64,000 nt of DNA from Paeniglutamicibacter sulfureus (GCF_030512175.1 NZ_JAULBL010000002.1:1610149-1674148); one strand, 5' to 3'. Counted from the stretch's first letter, positions 24,856 through 34,558 are shown. Numbers and translations: made by a program. The notes: generated by a model not told the origin, from the sequence alone.

Positions 24856-25176
24856 TGGTTCAGTCTAGACGGTGACGGGACCACTCCCGCGGAAGCCAGT
24901 ATCCGATAGGCGCCCACAGGGGCTCGGCACGTGCCGGGGCCGGTTTGAACCGGCATCGGCCCGCGGGCCGGAGCCTTGATGTGATTCCCGGCTCGCGGGC
25001 GCGTCGGCGTGGGTGGGCGTCCCGTCCCATCCAGGGTCGGCCCATCCACACTTCACATGGAACACCCCTATGATGACTGGCCACCATTTCACGGCCCCCT
25101 CAAGCGATCGGCCGACGGACAGTCGGTGGAGCCTGGCCACTGGTGTTACTCCCGCCGCCTTGGTAGCTTTCAACGC
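24856..25176. other. Divergent intergenic region between thyA and the VOC gene
   Basis: About 320 nt. It contains the thyA upstream region on the left, three consecutive perfect palindromes at 24926-24969 (listed separately), and TAGCTT (25164-25169) 7 nt before the VOC start. Frames crossing it lack coding character. Confidence 0.55.
24926..24969. repeat. Array of three perfect palindromes
   Basis: GGCACGTGCC (24926-24935), GCCGGTTTGAACCGGC (24939-24954) and GGCCCGCGGGCC (24958-24969), each self-complementary and separated by 3 nt. They could be operator sites or stem elements. They are not copies of each other. Confidence 0.6.
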
Positions 25177-25620
25177 ATGGCCATCAAACTTGAGAACGTC
25201 GGAATCGCCGTTCGCGACCTCGAAGAGGCAATCGCCTTTTTTACCGATCTCGGCCTGACGGTCATCGGACGCGACACGGTCAGCGGCGAATGGACCGACA
25301 CCGCCGTCGGCCTCGACGGAAACCACGCCAACATCGCGATGCTCCAGACCCCGGACGGTCATGGTCGCCTCGAACTCTTCGAATACATCCATCCCAAGGC
25401 GATCGAGTCGAACCCGACACGTCCCAACGACATCGGCATGCACCGCGTGGCCTTCTCGGTGGACAACCTTGACAAGGCCCTCGAGGTGGCCGCAAAGCAC
25501 GGGTGCCATCCGCTACGCGGAGTGGCGACCTATCAGGACGTGTACAAGCTCACGTACCTCCGTGGCCCCAGCGGAATCCTTGTGATGCTTGCCGAGGAAC
25601 TAAAAAAGACCGACACCTGA
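25177..25620 (+). CDS. VOC-family protein (glyoxalase/bleomycin-resistance fold)
   Basis: 147 residues with two beta-alpha-beta3 modules: KLENVGIAVRDLEEAIAFFTDLGL at the N-terminus and GMHRVAFSVDNLDKALEVAAKHG in the second half, with a GPSGILVMLAEEL end. Such proteins bind a metal and act as lyases, isomerases or antibiotic-binding proteins; which applies here is not visible. The start ATG 25177 is preceded by TAGCTT with a 7-nt gap and no ribosome-binding site. Monocistronic. Earlier in-frame starts lack homology. Confidence 0.85.
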   Translation: MAIKLENVGIAVRDLEEAIAFFTDLGLTVIGRDTVSGEWTDTAVGLDGNHANIAMLQTPDGHGRLELFEYIHPKAIESNPTRPNDIGMHRVAFSVDNLDKALEVAAKHGCHPLRGVATYQDVYKLTYLRGPSGILVMLAEELKKTDT

Positions 25621-25895
25621 ATCGACCCAATCGTTCTGGACGTTGCATTCGGCTTTCGCTCCGACACGCCACAAGGCAGGGATCCGGATGTTGCCGGCGC
25701 CGGCGCCGGCGCCGGCCTTCGCCGTTGCCATCGATAGCGTCGGAACGAGTCCTTGCAGAATGGTTAGTAGTTCGCCCTCGACGCGAGCAACCCACGCAGA
25801 TATTGCACGTGGATGTCGCAGTTCGCAACGCCCTTGACGCCCGGATGGCACCAGCTTTTCCCAACTGGGCAGCACAACCAACGGTCGCGCCGGTC
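25621..25895. other. Intergenic region with a short tandem repeat
   Basis: 275 nt of lower GC than the neighbours. Frames on both strands look like shadows. It contains GCCGGC repeated four times. It may hold remnants of a lost gene; nothing identifiable. Confidence 0.45.
25693..25716. repeat. (GCCGGC)x4 tandem repeat
   Basis: Four exact head-to-tail copies of a self-complementary hexamer, outside any supported gene. Confidence 0.85.
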
Positions 25896-26276
25896 CTATT
25901 CGCCGGAGCGCAGCTTGCCCTGGAACAGGGAAAGCAGGGCGGCGTCGTCGATCCCGCTATGCCGGGCGGTGGCGATGAGCTCGTCCATCAGGGAATGCAC
26001 ACGCTGCACGGGCACGGTGGCCGGGCGCGCGGCGGGGCTGGTCACCACGGTCCCCAGTCGCCGCCGGCTCTCGACAAGGCCGCGGGCCTCAAGCTCCTTG
26101 TAGGCCCGTGCCACGGTTCCGGTGGCCACGCCCAGGTCGCCGGCCAGGGCACGCACCGTCGGCAGCCGTGTCCCGTCGGACAGGTGGCCAACGGCAATCA
26201 GCGAGGCGATTTGGGCGCGGATCTGTTCAAAAGGGGGAGTGGCATCGCGAAGGTCGACGGTGATCAGCGTGCTCAA
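25896..26276 (-). CDS. GntR-family regulator, YtrA type
   Basis: 126 residues. The winged helix-turn-helix of GntR proteins is complete: PFEQIRAQIASLIAVGHLSDGTRLPTVRALAGDLGVATGTVARAYKELEARGLV, followed by a short effector/dimer tail (about 40 residues) typical of the YtrA subfamily. Such proteins usually repress their own operon, which encodes membrane proteins. Its ATG overlaps the stop of the upstream 614-aa membrane gene by four bases. A perfect 15-bp inverted repeat lies upstream of that gene and is the probable operator. No ABC ATPase is present, unlike classical ytr operons. Confidence 0.92.
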   Translation of the reverse strand: MSTLITVDLRDATPPFEQIRAQIASLIAVGHLSDGTRLPTVRALAGDLGVATGTVARAYKELEARGLVESRRRLGTVVTSPAARPATVPVQRVHSLMDELIATARHSGIDDAALLSLFQGKLRSGE

Positions 26277-28117
26277 TGGCTGCTCATGCTAGGGATTTGT
26301 GGGCTGTGCCGCCGCGCCGGGTAGGCCGTGGCGGCCGGCAACAGGCATAGCAGAAGGCCCAAGACCAAGGTGGAAAGTTGGAAGCCCGATGGTTCTTGGG
26401 ACACGTACATTGACTCTCCATAACCGGTGCCGCTAGGGGTCCAATAGGTGGGGTCGCCCAGGATGGAGGCAACCAGCAGCGACACGCCTCCGAGTAGCCG
26501 CATCCCGCGATGGGCCAGGATGATGCGGATCTTGGTGTCCTCGATGGTGCTGGCCCCGTGCAGCGGGCGGCGGCGGGTTGCAGTGCCGTGAAGCGCCCAG
26601 GCCAGGGCGGCCACCACAGCCAGAATGCCGACCATCCACCACGCGGCGACCCGTGTTGCCGCCGGAGCGGCGAGAACAAAGGTCGTGATGGTTGCGATGG
26701 CCGCTGTCACCGACATGGAAACCACCACCAGGAACCATACCGGCAACAGATGTCGTCGTCGTTCGGCGTGGACGGGACCCTGCCCCAGTCGGCAGATGAT
26801 GATCCTCGAGGCTGTGAGGTTCAAGATGAGGTGGATGGCGGAAGCCGCCAGCAAGGCCAGCGCCAGGGAACCTAGCGCCTCCAGTCTGGTGGGTGCGAGG
26901 GCCGTGAACGAATAGGTCCGCATCCCGTCTTCCGCCGTGGTGACAAGGGGGCTGGCGCCCAATCCGGCGAACAGCACAATGGCCAACACCGGGACAAGGG
27001 AAAAGAGTTGGGTTAACAGCAGGAAGTCACGGGCCTTGGCGAAGGTGCCCGAGGGTGTTCCGGCCACCGCGCGGACGGATGCGGAGGGTTCGGCGAGTCG
27101 CGGCGGAGCCCAGGCCAGAATCACCACGACGACCAGCAACATGCACAGGGAACCGGCTCCGGACAGGACGTTGGCCCGGTCCTGGGCGGTCGAGTCGAAT
27201 CCGGCGCCGGGATCCCCGAGTGGCATGGCCAACTCGCCGCGTGCCCTGATTCCGTCGGCCAGGTAGTTCAGGGCCGCCGCGCCGAATCCGGAGACGACGA
27301 GGATGGAAGTCCGCAGCAACCGGTTGATCCAGATGGAGCGCAGGACCGCATTGCCATGTGCGTCCAGGGAATCCAGCGGCGGGCGACGCACCACGACGGC
27401 GGCGGCGCCAAGGGCTCCCAGGAGCACCAGTCCGAGCCCGCCGAGCAGGTAGGGTCCCACCTCGGAACCGGGCCGAACCCCGGCAACGCCCGAGACATAG
27501 GGTTGCCCGGGCTCCGCCTCGTCCCCGGTGGAATAGTCCTCCAGGTTGTCCAGGTCAACAACGTGCCCGAGCTCGTCCACCGGGTTTCCATATCTGTCCT
27601 CCGCTCCGTCGTAGACAGGGCCCTGGTGGATCTCCTCGCTGCCGGTGTCGCTGCCGGTGCGGCTCGGGGCCCCGGGATCGTTCCAGGCCGCGATGAGAAG
27701 CGCAGTGCTGATGATGGCGCACAGTAGCAGGAATCCTGCCAGGAAGCGCGGGAAGACGTCCCTGACGCGGCGCACCTCCAGCGATGCCGAGCGCACCGGC
27801 CGCAGGTGCCTGGGCCAGGTGAATTGCCCCAGGATGTAGACCAGCCCGAGCCATAGCCCGGGGGCGGCGGCGTGCATGAGCATGGTGGGAGCCGCGGGGT
27901 CTGTGGGCGTGCCGGGGGACGGGTTTGCCCAGAGGTTGGCCAGGCCGGATGTCCCCGAAGCCAGGAAGGCGATCAGGGCCGTCCAGAACGCGTGGCGCGA
28001 GATGGCCTCGGTGGTGTTTTTGGCGTTTGGGCTCGCCACAAAGAAGCGCAGCAGCACGTAGATCAGTGCGGCCGATCCGGCCAGGCCGAAGCCGATGGAG
28101 GTCAACGCGTCGCTCAT
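26273..28117 (-). CDS. Large multi-pass membrane protein of unknown function
   Basis: 614 residues with about twelve hydrophobic helices, beginning IGFGLAGSAALIYVLLRFFVA. Between helices near residues 160 and 220 there is a strongly acidic, soluble stretch (SEEIHQGPVYDGAEDRYG, VDLDNLEDYSTGDEAEPG), most likely extracytoplasmic. I recognise no transporter signature, ATP-binding motif or catalytic site. It is coupled to the GntR gene by a 4-nt overlap and preceded by GAGGAGA and the inverted repeat at 28140-28177. A role in an envelope-stress or drug response under GntR control is inferred from context only. Confidence 0.75.
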   Translation of the reverse strand: MSDALTSIGFGLAGSAALIYVLLRFFVASPNAKNTTEAISRHAFWTALIAFLASGTSGLANLWANPSPGTPTDPAAPTMLMHAAAPGLWLGLVYILGQFTWPRHLRPVRSASLEVRRVRDVFPRFLAGFLLLCAIISTALLIAAWNDPGAPSRTGSDTGSEEIHQGPVYDGAEDRYGNPVDELGHVVDLDNLEDYSTGDEAEPGQPYVSGVAGVRPGSEVGPYLLGGLGLVLLGALGAAAVVVRRPPLDSLDAHGNAVLRSIWINRLLRTSILVVSGFGAAALNYLADGIRARGELAMPLGDPGAGFDSTAQDRANVLSGAGSLCMLLVVVVILAWAPPRLAEPSASVRAVAGTPSGTFAKARDFLLLTQLFSLVPVLAIVLFAGLGASPLVTTAEDGMRTYSFTALAPTRLEALGSLALALLAASAIHLILNLTASRIIICRLGQGPVHAERRRHLLPVWFLVVVSMSVTAAIATITTFVLAAPAATRVAAWWMVGILAVVAALAWALHGTATRRRPLHGASTIEDTKIRIILAHRGMRLLGGVSLLVASILGDPTYWTPSGTGYGESMYVSQEPSGFQLSTLVLGLLLCLLPAATAYPARRHSPQIPSMSSH

Positions 28118-28139
28118 CCAGGTCTCCTCGGGGGGATCA

Positions 28140-28177
28140 AACTTTGTCTCAATGTATCAAGTCATTGAGACAAAGTT
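28140..28177. promoter_or_regulatory. Perfect inverted repeat, probable GntR operator
   Basis: AACTTTGTCTCAATG (28140-28154) and CATTGAGACAAAGTT (28163-28177) are exact reverse complements separated by 8 nt (TATCAAGT). It lies 23 nt before the start of the 614-aa membrane gene, where its promoter should be. The 15-bp arms exceed chance by far, and the YtrA-type regulator is encoded in the same operon. Confidence 0.8.
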
Positions 28178-28240
28178 CGCGTCCCCGGAGCCACAATGGC
28201 CCGATGCCGGTCGAATCGTTACCGAGTGGCCACCTCGGGA

Positions 28241-28564
28241 TCAGGCGAGCAGGTCGTTGTACTCCGGATAGCGCCGCAGGTAGTCCTGCACGTAGGTGCA
28301 CTCGGGAACGATCTTCAGCCCGCGTTCGCGCATCTGCTCCAGCACCAGTGTGACAAGGGCCCGGGCATAGCCGCGGCGGCCGTATTCCTCGTTGATGATG
28401 GTGTGCTGCAACGTCGCGACGCCGTCCTCCAGCCGGTACCCCAGGAAGCCCACGAAGGTGGCTCCGTGCCAGAGTCCGTAGCGTCCGCGGTCCGCATCGT
28501 GGTCCAATCGCAGCCCCTGGTGCACGATCTTTTCCTGGGTGGTGCCGTGATCCTGTTGGGCCAT
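28241..28564 (-). CDS. GNAT-family N-acetyltransferase, YjdJ/COG2388-like
   Basis: 107 residues. FVGFLGYRLEDGVATLQHTIINEEYGRRGYARALVTLVLEQMRERGLKIVPECTYVQDYLRRYPEY matches the small single-domain GNAT group, with the acetyl-CoA pyrophosphate loop at YGRRGYAR. Cytosolic. The acceptor substrate is unknown. It is the last minus-strand gene of the run that begins at glnR, 87 nt after the NUDIX fusion, so it may be read from that transcript or from its own promoter. Confidence 0.85.
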   Translation of the reverse strand: MAQQDHGTTQEKIVHQGLRLDHDADRGRYGLWHGATFVGFLGYRLEDGVATLQHTIINEEYGRRGYARALVTLVLEQMRERGLKIVPECTYVQDYLRRYPEYNDLLA

Positions 28565-28651
28565 GATGCGCTCCTTAGCAAAGCTCGAAAACCGTACCGG
28601 CGCCGCGCCAAACGGGCGCCTGGTTATGAGACTACCGTGAAGGGGTGGGCT

Positions 28652-29617
28652 CTAGTCGTCAAACGCGTCGTAAACTTCCACGGAGACAAGTTTCCCCTTG
28701 CCAGAAGCCGGTTGGTGGACCACGATGACGGCGCCGGGACGAAGGTACGGGTCGTGGGCGGGAAGGAATCCGGCCAGCGCCCCATCCATCCGGGCCCGCA
28801 ATTCGGTGAGCACCAGCGGCAGCACCGGGCGGTGCGTGCACAGTGCCTGGGACCGGCGCTTGTCCAGCAACTTGGCCACGGTGCGCTGCGCCTTGGCAGG
28901 GCGACGCGTGGCCTCGTGCTCGGTGACCGATGCCAGCATCTTGACGGTGAACCGGTGCTGCTGCAGGTAGGGGGCAACCGTCTGGACGCAGCGTGTCCAG
29001 GGGCTCGAGGCCACCTTGGCCGGTCGCCAGGAATTCAGCAGCCTGGCCACGGCCAGTGCCTGCCGCCGGCCGGTGGCCGCCAGCGGGCGCTTGCCTTCCT
29101 CGCGGGTCCAGTTGGAGCGAGGCTTCGCCTTGGCATGGCGCACCACCACGAACGGGCGGGTCTCCAGCGTGCCGTTGTCGTGGGCCTGGACCAGGCCCTC
29201 GAGCGGACCCAGGTCCCCGGGGTTGGTGATCCACTGCCGCGCAACCTTGGGCGTGGCCCAGCGCACCGCATCGGTTTCCTTCCCGTCCGGGATCGGCCGG
29301 GTGCCCGGGGACTTCGCCGCCCAGTAGTAGACCACCTTGTTTCCGGCACCGACCGGGTAGGTCATGGCGGGCAGCGGAATGCCCAGTTGGACCTCCAGGC
29401 CGACCTCCTCGAAGACCTCCCGGGTGGCGCACTCGGGCATGGTCTCCCCGTCGTCGAGCTTGCCCTTGGGCCAGGACCAGTCGTCGTAGCGGTCGCGGTG
29501 GATCATCAGGACCTCGAGCTCGCCGGCAACGACGCGCCAGACCAGGGCCCCGGCGGCACGAACGGCAAATTGACCTTCGCGGATTTCGGCCGCATCGCTT
29601 GAACGCACGAAATGCAC
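28652..29617 (-). CDS. NUDIX hydrolase fused to a SixA-like histidine phosphatase (MutT1 type)
   Basis: 321 residues from GTG 29617, which lies 4 nt after the ppk1 stop; the frame is open further into ppk1 but without homology. The N-terminal NUDIX box is complete (GKLDDGETMPECATREVFEEVG). The C-terminal half starts VVVRHAKAKPRSNWTREEGKRPL and has SSPWTRCVQTVAPYL, the RHAxA type of the histidine phosphatase superfamily. This two-domain layout is that of mycobacterial MutT1, which hydrolyses oxidised guanine nucleotides and diadenosine polyphosphates. Position after ppk1 suggests a link to nucleotide and polyphosphate metabolism. The last part of the phosphatase domain appears intact. Confidence 0.88.
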   Translation of the reverse strand: MHFVRSSDAAEIREGQFAVRAAGALVWRVVAGELEVLMIHRDRYDDWSWPKGKLDDGETMPECATREVFEEVGLEVQLGIPLPAMTYPVGAGNKVVYYWAAKSPGTRPIPDGKETDAVRWATPKVARQWITNPGDLGPLEGLVQAHDNGTLETRPFVVVRHAKAKPRSNWTREEGKRPLAATGRRQALAVARLLNSWRPAKVASSPWTRCVQTVAPYLQQHRFTVKMLASVTEHEATRRPAKAQRTVAKLLDKRRSQALCTHRPVLPLVLTELRARMDGALAGFLPAHDPYLRPGAVIVVHQPASGKGKLVSVEVYDAFDD

Positions 29618-29621
29618 GCCC

Positions 29622-31835
29622 TTAGCGCCTGACCACGGTGCGCTGGCGGGCACGCGATTCAATGAGCCAGGACTGGATATCGGCCAGCGGGGCCCCGTCC
29701 TCGTCCTTGTGGTGCCTGGTCCATTCGCCGTCGGAGTCCAGGTGCCAGCTGGCGGTGCGTGGATCCATGTAGCGGTCAAGGAGCCGCACCAGGTCGCTGA
29801 TGTCCTCGCGGCTGCTCAGCGACACCAGCGCCTCGACGCGGCGGTCCAGGTTGCGGTGCATCATGTCCGCGGAGCCGATGTAGATGATCGGTTCCCCGGC
29901 GTTGGAGAACATGAACACGCGGCTGTGTTCCAGGAACCGGCCCAGGATCGAGCGCACGCGGATGTTTTCGCTCAGCCCCGGAACCCCCGGGCGCAGTGCG
30001 CAGATCCCGCGGACGATCACGTCCACCTGCACCCCGGCCTGGGAGGCGCGGTAGAGCGCGTCGATGATGGCCTCGTCGACCATCGAGTTCACCTTGATCA
30101 CCACGCGCGCGGCCAGCCCGGCCTTGCGGTTGGCGATCTCCGCCTCGATCTTGTCGATCAACCCGCTGCGCAGCGAACGCGGGGCCACCAACAGGCGCCG
30201 GAACGTCGAGCGCGGGGCGTAGCCCGAGAGCTGGTTGAACAGGCGCGAGAGGTCTTCGCCGACAGCGTCGTCGGAGGTGAGCAGGCCCAGGTCCTCGTAG
30301 TAGCGGGCGGTGCGCGGGTGGTAGTTGCCGGTGCCGATGTGGCAGTAGCGGCGCAGCTTGTCGCCTTCGCGGCGGATCACCAGGGAGAGCTTGGAGTGGG
30401 TCTTCAGGCCCACGATCCCGTAGACCACGTGCACGCCGGCCTGCTCGAGCTTCCGCGCCCAGGAGATGTTGGCCTGTTCGTCGAACCTGGCCTTGATCTC
30501 CACCAGCGCCAGGACCTGCTTGCCGGCCTCCGCTGCGTCGATGAGCGCATCCACGATCGGCGAATCGCCACTGGTGCGGTACAGCGTCTGCTTGATCGCC
30601 ATGACCTTGGGGTCGGCGGCGGCCTGCTCCAGGAAGGCCTGAACCGATGTGGAGAAGGAGTCGTAGGGGTGGTGCAGCAGGATGTCGCGGCGGCGCATCG
30701 CGGCAAACACGTTGGCTGCCTTGGATGTCTCGGACTCGTTGAGGAAGCGCGAGGTGTGGGCCAACTGCTTGGGGTAGTGCAGGTCGGAGCGGTCGATGTT
30801 CGCGATCACGCCCAGCCCGCGCAAATCCAGCGGGGCCGGCAGCGCGAAGACCTCGTCCTCCTCGATGCCCAGCTCGCGCACCAGCAGGGCGCGGATGTTC
30901 GGGGAAATGTCCTCCACGACCTCCAGGCGCACCGGGGGACCGAAGCGGCGGCGCAGCAGCTCCTTCTCCAGGGCCTGGAGCAGGTTCTCCGCGTCGTCCT
31001 CCTCGACCTCGAGGTCCTCGTTGCGGGTGACGCGGAAGAAATGGTGCTCGACGATGTCCATGCCCGGGAACAGGTAGTCCAGGTGCACGGCGATCACGTT
31101 CTCGAGCGAGATGAAGCGCGCGACCCTGCCCGCGGAGTTGCCGGCGCGCGGGCCATCCACCGAAATCAGCCGCGGCATCACGTCGGGCACCTTCAGCCTG
31201 GCAAAGAGCTCCTTGCCGGATACCGGGTTGCGGACCACCACTGCCAGGTTCAGCGAGAGCCCGGAAATGTAGGGGAAGGGGTGCGCCGGGTCGACGGCCA
31301 GCGGGGTGAGGATCGGGAAGACCTGATCGATGAACCAGCGGCGCAACTCCTCGCGGGCGCGTTCGTCAAGGTCCTTCCAGCCCACCAGCAGGATCTGCTC
31401 CTTTTCCAGGGCGGGGCGGACCTGCTCGGCGAAGACCTGGGCGTGGCGCAGCTGCAGGGCGTGCGCGTCGTTCAGCAGCAGCTCCAACTGGTCGATGGGG
31501 CTGGTTCCCGTGGCGGAGGGCACGGCAAGGCCGGTGGCGATGCGGCGCTTGAGGCCCGCGACGCGCACCATGAAGAACTCGTCGAGGTTCGAGGAGAAGA
31601 TCGAGAGGAAGTTGACCCGTTCCAGCAGCTGCATTTCGGGATCCTCGGCCAACTCCAGCACGCGGGCGTTGAAGTGCAGCCAGCTCAGCTCGCGGTCAAG
31701 GAACCTGTCGTGGGCGAAGTCGCCCTCGGGGATCGGAGAGGGCTCGAAGTCGGGCAGCTCGATCCGGTCCTGGGTGGCCCGGGCCGCCGGGACATCGGTG
31801 ATGCCCAATGCGGAGGTGACTGGGTACGGATCCAT
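29622..31835 (-). CDS. ppk1: Polyphosphate kinase 1
   Basis: 737 residues, the normal PPK1 length. The N-terminal [20 protein letters not shown], the [13 protein letters not shown] segment, [20 protein letters not shown], the phosphohistidine region [21 protein letters not shown] and the C-terminal [16 protein letters not shown] all match. The enzyme reversibly moves the ATP gamma-phosphate onto polyphosphate. The ATG at 31835 is chosen because MDPYPV begins the homologous region; AGGGG lies 9 nt upstream. The longer open frame continues into the mshD region. ppk1, mshD and glnR lie in the same direction, with nutrient stress as a plausible common theme. Confidence 0.96.
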   Translation of the reverse strand: MDPYPVTSALGITDVPAARATQDRIELPDFEPSPIPEGDFAHDRFLDRELSWLHFNARVLELAEDPEMQLLERVNFLSIFSSNLDEFFMVRVAGLKRRIATGLAVPSATGTSPIDQLELLLNDAHALQLRHAQVFAEQVRPALEKEQILLVGWKDLDERAREELRRWFIDQVFPILTPLAVDPAHPFPYISGLSLNLAVVVRNPVSGKELFARLKVPDVMPRLISVDGPRAGNSAGRVARFISLENVIAVHLDYLFPGMDIVEHHFFRVTRNEDLEVEEDDAENLLQALEKELLRRRFGPPVRLEVVEDISPNIRALLVRELGIEEDEVFALPAPLDLRGLGVIANIDRSDLHYPKQLAHTSRFLNESETSKAANVFAAMRRRDILLHHPYDSFSTSVQAFLEQAAADPKVMAIKQTLYRTSGDSPIVDALIDAAEAGKQVLALVEIKARFDEQANISWARKLEQAGVHVVYGIVGLKTHSKLSLVIRREGDKLRRYCHIGTGNYHPRTARYYEDLGLLTSDDAVGEDLSRLFNQLSGYAPRSTFRRLLVAPRSLRSGLIDKIEAEIANRKAGLAARVVIKVNSMVDEAIIDALYRASQAGVQVDVIVRGICALRPGVPGLSENIRVRSILGRFLEHSRVFMFSNAGEPIIYIGSADMMHRNLDRRVEALVSLSSREDISDLVRLLDRYMDPRTASWHLDSDGEWTRHHKDEDGAPLADIQSWLIESRARQRTVVRR

Positions 31836-31918
31836 GGCTGTTGCCCCTAGCGTGGATGAGGGTGGAGATGTCGCGTGCCCACGGCGAGCCGGATGGGCAC
31901 GCGGCCTTGCGTCACTGT

Positions 31919-32896
31919 CTACCTTACCGAAACCGGTGCGTACATGACGTCGACATCCCACTTGGTGAAGCCCAGTTTCCGGTAGAGCGAGACGGCAGCG
32001 GTGTTGTCGGCATCCACGTAGAGCATCAGCGCATCCAGGCCCAGGGAATTGAGGTGGTCGATGCCTGCCAGGGTGAGCACCTTGCCCAGGCCGGTGCCCT
32101 GCGCCTCGGGGATCACGCCCACGACGTAGATCTCGCCGATGGCCTGGTGCTTCCCGGTGGTGGGGGAGGACACCGCGGGGTGCACCTTGGTCCAGTGGAA
32201 GCCCAGGATCCTGCCGGTGGCATCGACGGCCAGCAGGAAGCCGGCCGGATCGAACCAGTCCTCCTCCATGCGCGCGGCCAGGTCGTGGCGGGTCATCGCA
32301 CCCTGTTCGGCGTGGTGCGCGAAGGCAGCTGCATTCGCCGCAACCCAGCCCTCGGCGTCGGTCTCCGGGTCGAAGGCGCGGATCGAAATGCCGACCGGGA
32401 CCACCGGGGCCGGCACCTGGGTGCCGGTGACCATGCGCATGCGCCACAGCTCGCGGACCGGAATAAAGCCAAAGCGCTCGGCCAGCTTGGCCGCGGCCTC
32501 GTGGTTCCCGTGGGCCCAGGCACGCAGCCTGCCCAGCTCGGTCTTGCCGGCCAGGGCCGTGAGCAGCGCGCCGGCGATGCCCGAGTCGCGGAACGCGGGG
32601 TGCACCACCATTTCCAGGGTCCCCGGCGCGCCGGCATCGCCGAGCACCGCGACGGCGGCTCCCACCAGTTCGCTGGAGGACGTGTCGGAGCCGTCCTGGA
32701 GGTAGGCGTAGGCCCCCAGCAGGGACGCCGATTCGGGGGCGCTGCGCAATTCGAGGAGTGTCTGTTCGCTCAGCGGCGGGTTGCCGTCGGCTTCCTCCCC
32801 GGCGGCCACCAGCAGGTGCAGCGCGGAGAGCACGCCCGGGTCCGGGGCGCCGGCAAGCATGTCGATGGTGACTTCGGGATTCGTCGCAGCGTTCAT
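31919..32896 (-). CDS. mshD: Mycothiol synthase
   Basis: 325 residues forming two GNAT domains. The first has [22 protein letters not shown], the second [55 protein letters not shown]. MshD acetylates the cysteine of Cys-GlcN-Ins with acetyl-CoA, the last step of mycothiol synthesis. Mycothiol is restricted to Actinobacteria, which supports the taxonomic reading. It lies directly after glnR; the same pair is adjacent in mycobacteria. The start is ATG 32896. Confidence 0.95.
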   Translation of the reverse strand: MNAATNPEVTIDMLAGAPDPGVLSALHLLVAAGEEADGNPPLSEQTLLELRSAPESASLLGAYAYLQDGSDTSSSELVGAAVAVLGDAGAPGTLEMVVHPAFRDSGIAGALLTALAGKTELGRLRAWAHGNHEAAAKLAERFGFIPVRELWRMRMVTGTQVPAPVVPVGISIRAFDPETDAEGWVAANAAAFAHHAEQGAMTRHDLAARMEEDWFDPAGFLLAVDATGRILGFHWTKVHPAVSSPTTGKHQAIGEIYVVGVIPEAQGTGLGKVLTLAGIDHLNSLGLDALMLYVDADNTAAVSLYRKLGFTKWDVDVMYAPVSVR

Positions 32897-32921
32897 ATCC
32901 CTAAGATAGCCGCAGCGGCGC

Positions 32922-33620
32922 CTAGGCGTCGATGACCTCGGGGTTTTCGTGGCGTTGCGAGGCGAAACGGTAGCCCACGTTGCGCACCGTGCCGATGAGT
33001 TGTTCGTGGTCGGTGCCCAGCTTGGCGCGCAGCCGGCGCACGTGCACGTCCACTGTCCGGGTGCCTCCGTAGTAGTCGTAGCCCCAGACCTCGTGCAGCA
33101 GCTGCTCGCGGGTGAACACCCGCCCGGGGTGCTGGACCAGGTACTTGAGCAGCTCGAATTCCTTGTAGGTCAGGTTCAGCGGGGATCCGTGGACCTTGGC
33201 GGTGTAGCTGGCCTCGTCGATCAACACGCCCGCGGCGCGGATCGGGGCACCGGCGGTTTCCCCGTCGGGGGCCGAGCGGGCGATGGCCAGGCGCAGCCGC
33301 GCCTCGACCTCGGCGGGTCCGGCGGTGTCAAGGATCACGTCGTCGACCTGCCAGGATGCGGAGATCGCCGCCATTCCGCCCTCGGTCAGCACCAGCAGCA
33401 GCGGGCAGGCGATGCCGGTGGTGCGCAGCAACTGGCACAGCGTGCGGGAGGCTGCCAGGTCCTTGCGTCCGTCGACCAGCACCACCTCGGCGCCCTCGGT
33501 GGTCAGCAGCGCCGCACCCTGGGCGGGCATGACGCGCAGCGTGTGGGAGAGCAGTCCCAGGGACGGAAGGATGTCGGACGAGGGCCCGGGGGCGTTGGTC
33601 AATAGCGCGATGACGGCCAT
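32922..33620 (-). CDS. glnR: OmpR-family regulator, GlnR type
   Basis: 232 residues. The receiver-like domain has D50 in [11 protein letters not shown], the only conserved acidic-pocket residue, and [16 protein letters not shown] lacks the usual DD pair, as in atypical GlnR receivers. The C-terminal winged helix is complete ([55 protein letters not shown]). No histidine kinase is adjacent, which fits an orphan regulator. GlnR controls nitrogen-assimilation genes in actinomycetes. The start ATG 33620 has GGGAGGG upstream; the longer frame to 33674 lacks homology. mshD follows 25 nt later. Confidence 0.88.
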   Translation of the reverse strand: MAVIALLTNAPGPSSDILPSLGLLSHTLRVMPAQGAALLTTEGAEVVLVDGRKDLAASRTLCQLLRTTGIACPLLLVLTEGGMAAISASWQVDDVILDTAGPAEVEARLRLAIARSAPDGETAGAPIRAAGVLIDEASYTAKVHGSPLNLTYKEFELLKYLVQHPGRVFTREQLLHEVWGYDYYGGTRTVDVHVRRLRAKLGTDHEQLIGTVRNVGYRFASQRHENPEVIDA

Positions 33621-33820
33621 CGATGCGATCCCTCCCACATGTTTGGGTTGCCGATTTCCCGGCGCGGGCAGCACATGCCGCCCAGACCCGAACCATCGGT
33701 GTTTACATCATGAAGTATAGATTGCCGTGCGTTTCCATTACGTTTCCGACGCTTGTAACACGCACCGCCGCCCGGCGTCCAAACGGGGTGTGAAGGGCGG
33801 GATAAGGCAGGATGTAACCT

Positions 33821-34558
33821 GTGAGACTCAAAGTTTTGGCCACAGGAACACTTGCCCTTGCACTGGTCGTCGGGGCGAACTTTGTGCCCGGTGCCACGGG
33901 CTGGCCGGTGCTCGGCGTCACCCTGGCGTTGCTGGCCGCGTTCGCGCTCGGCTGGCCGCGCCTGATGAAGGTGCCAGCGCCGAATCCAGTGTCCCTGGTG
34001 ATCTTCCTGGTCGGCGCTGCGGCGGCGGTGCTGGGCCTCTGGGCGCGGCCGGGCCCGGGGCTGGGGTGGGTGGCACCGTCGCTGGCTGCCGGCCTCATCC
34101 TGATGTTCGTGACCCAGCTGGTGCGCGGCACCGACGCGCAAAAGCGACTGGAATCGGTGGCCACCGGCATCTGCGGCATGCTCATCGCCGCATTCGGCTC
34201 CGGCTGGGCGGTGCTGGGGACCGATCCCGACGGCCGTGCCGTGGCCCTGATGGCAGGGATCGCCATCCTGGGCGCAGCGGCGCCCGGGGTCTCGCGGCTG
34301 CCTGACCGCGTCGTCTTCCCGCTGGGCTTTGTGCTGGCAGTGCTCTTCGGCGGTGCCGCCAGCCTGCTGCACCCCGATCTCAGCGTGGTTCCGGGCCTGG
34401 TCCTGGGCGCGGCCTGCGGACTGGTCGTCGTGGGCACGCGGGCCATGCTCGTTTCCCTGGGCGGTCCCAAGGGGCCGGCGCAGATGGCCGCCGCCGCACT
34501 GGCCCCGTTGCTGGTCTGCGGATCGGTGACCTGGTACGTCATGTTGCTGTTGGTCTAG
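33821..34558 (+). CDS. Hypothetical membrane protein, 245 aa
   Basis: Eight hydrophobic helices can be read, among them VLATGTLALALVVGANFV, VLGVTLALLAAFALGWP, LVIFLVGAAAAVLGLWA and VVPGLVLGAACGLVVVG. Loops are short, with a conserved-looking VRGTDAQKRLESVATGICGM segment. The GTG start is preceded by AGGA at 9 nt. I recognise no transporter signature. The gene is divergent from glnR and heads a plus-strand group of four genes running to ygfZ. Function unknown. Confidence 0.8.
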   Translation: MRLKVLATGTLALALVVGANFVPGATGWPVLGVTLALLAAFALGWPRLMKVPAPNPVSLVIFLVGAAAAVLGLWARPGPGLGWVAPSLAAGLILMFVTQLVRGTDAQKRLESVATGICGMLIAAFGSGWAVLGTDPDGRAVALMAGIAILGAAAPGVSRLPDRVVFPLGFVLAVLFGGAASLLHPDLSVVPGLVLGAACGLVVVGTRAMLVSLGGPKGPAQMAAAALAPLLVCGSVTWYVMLLLV

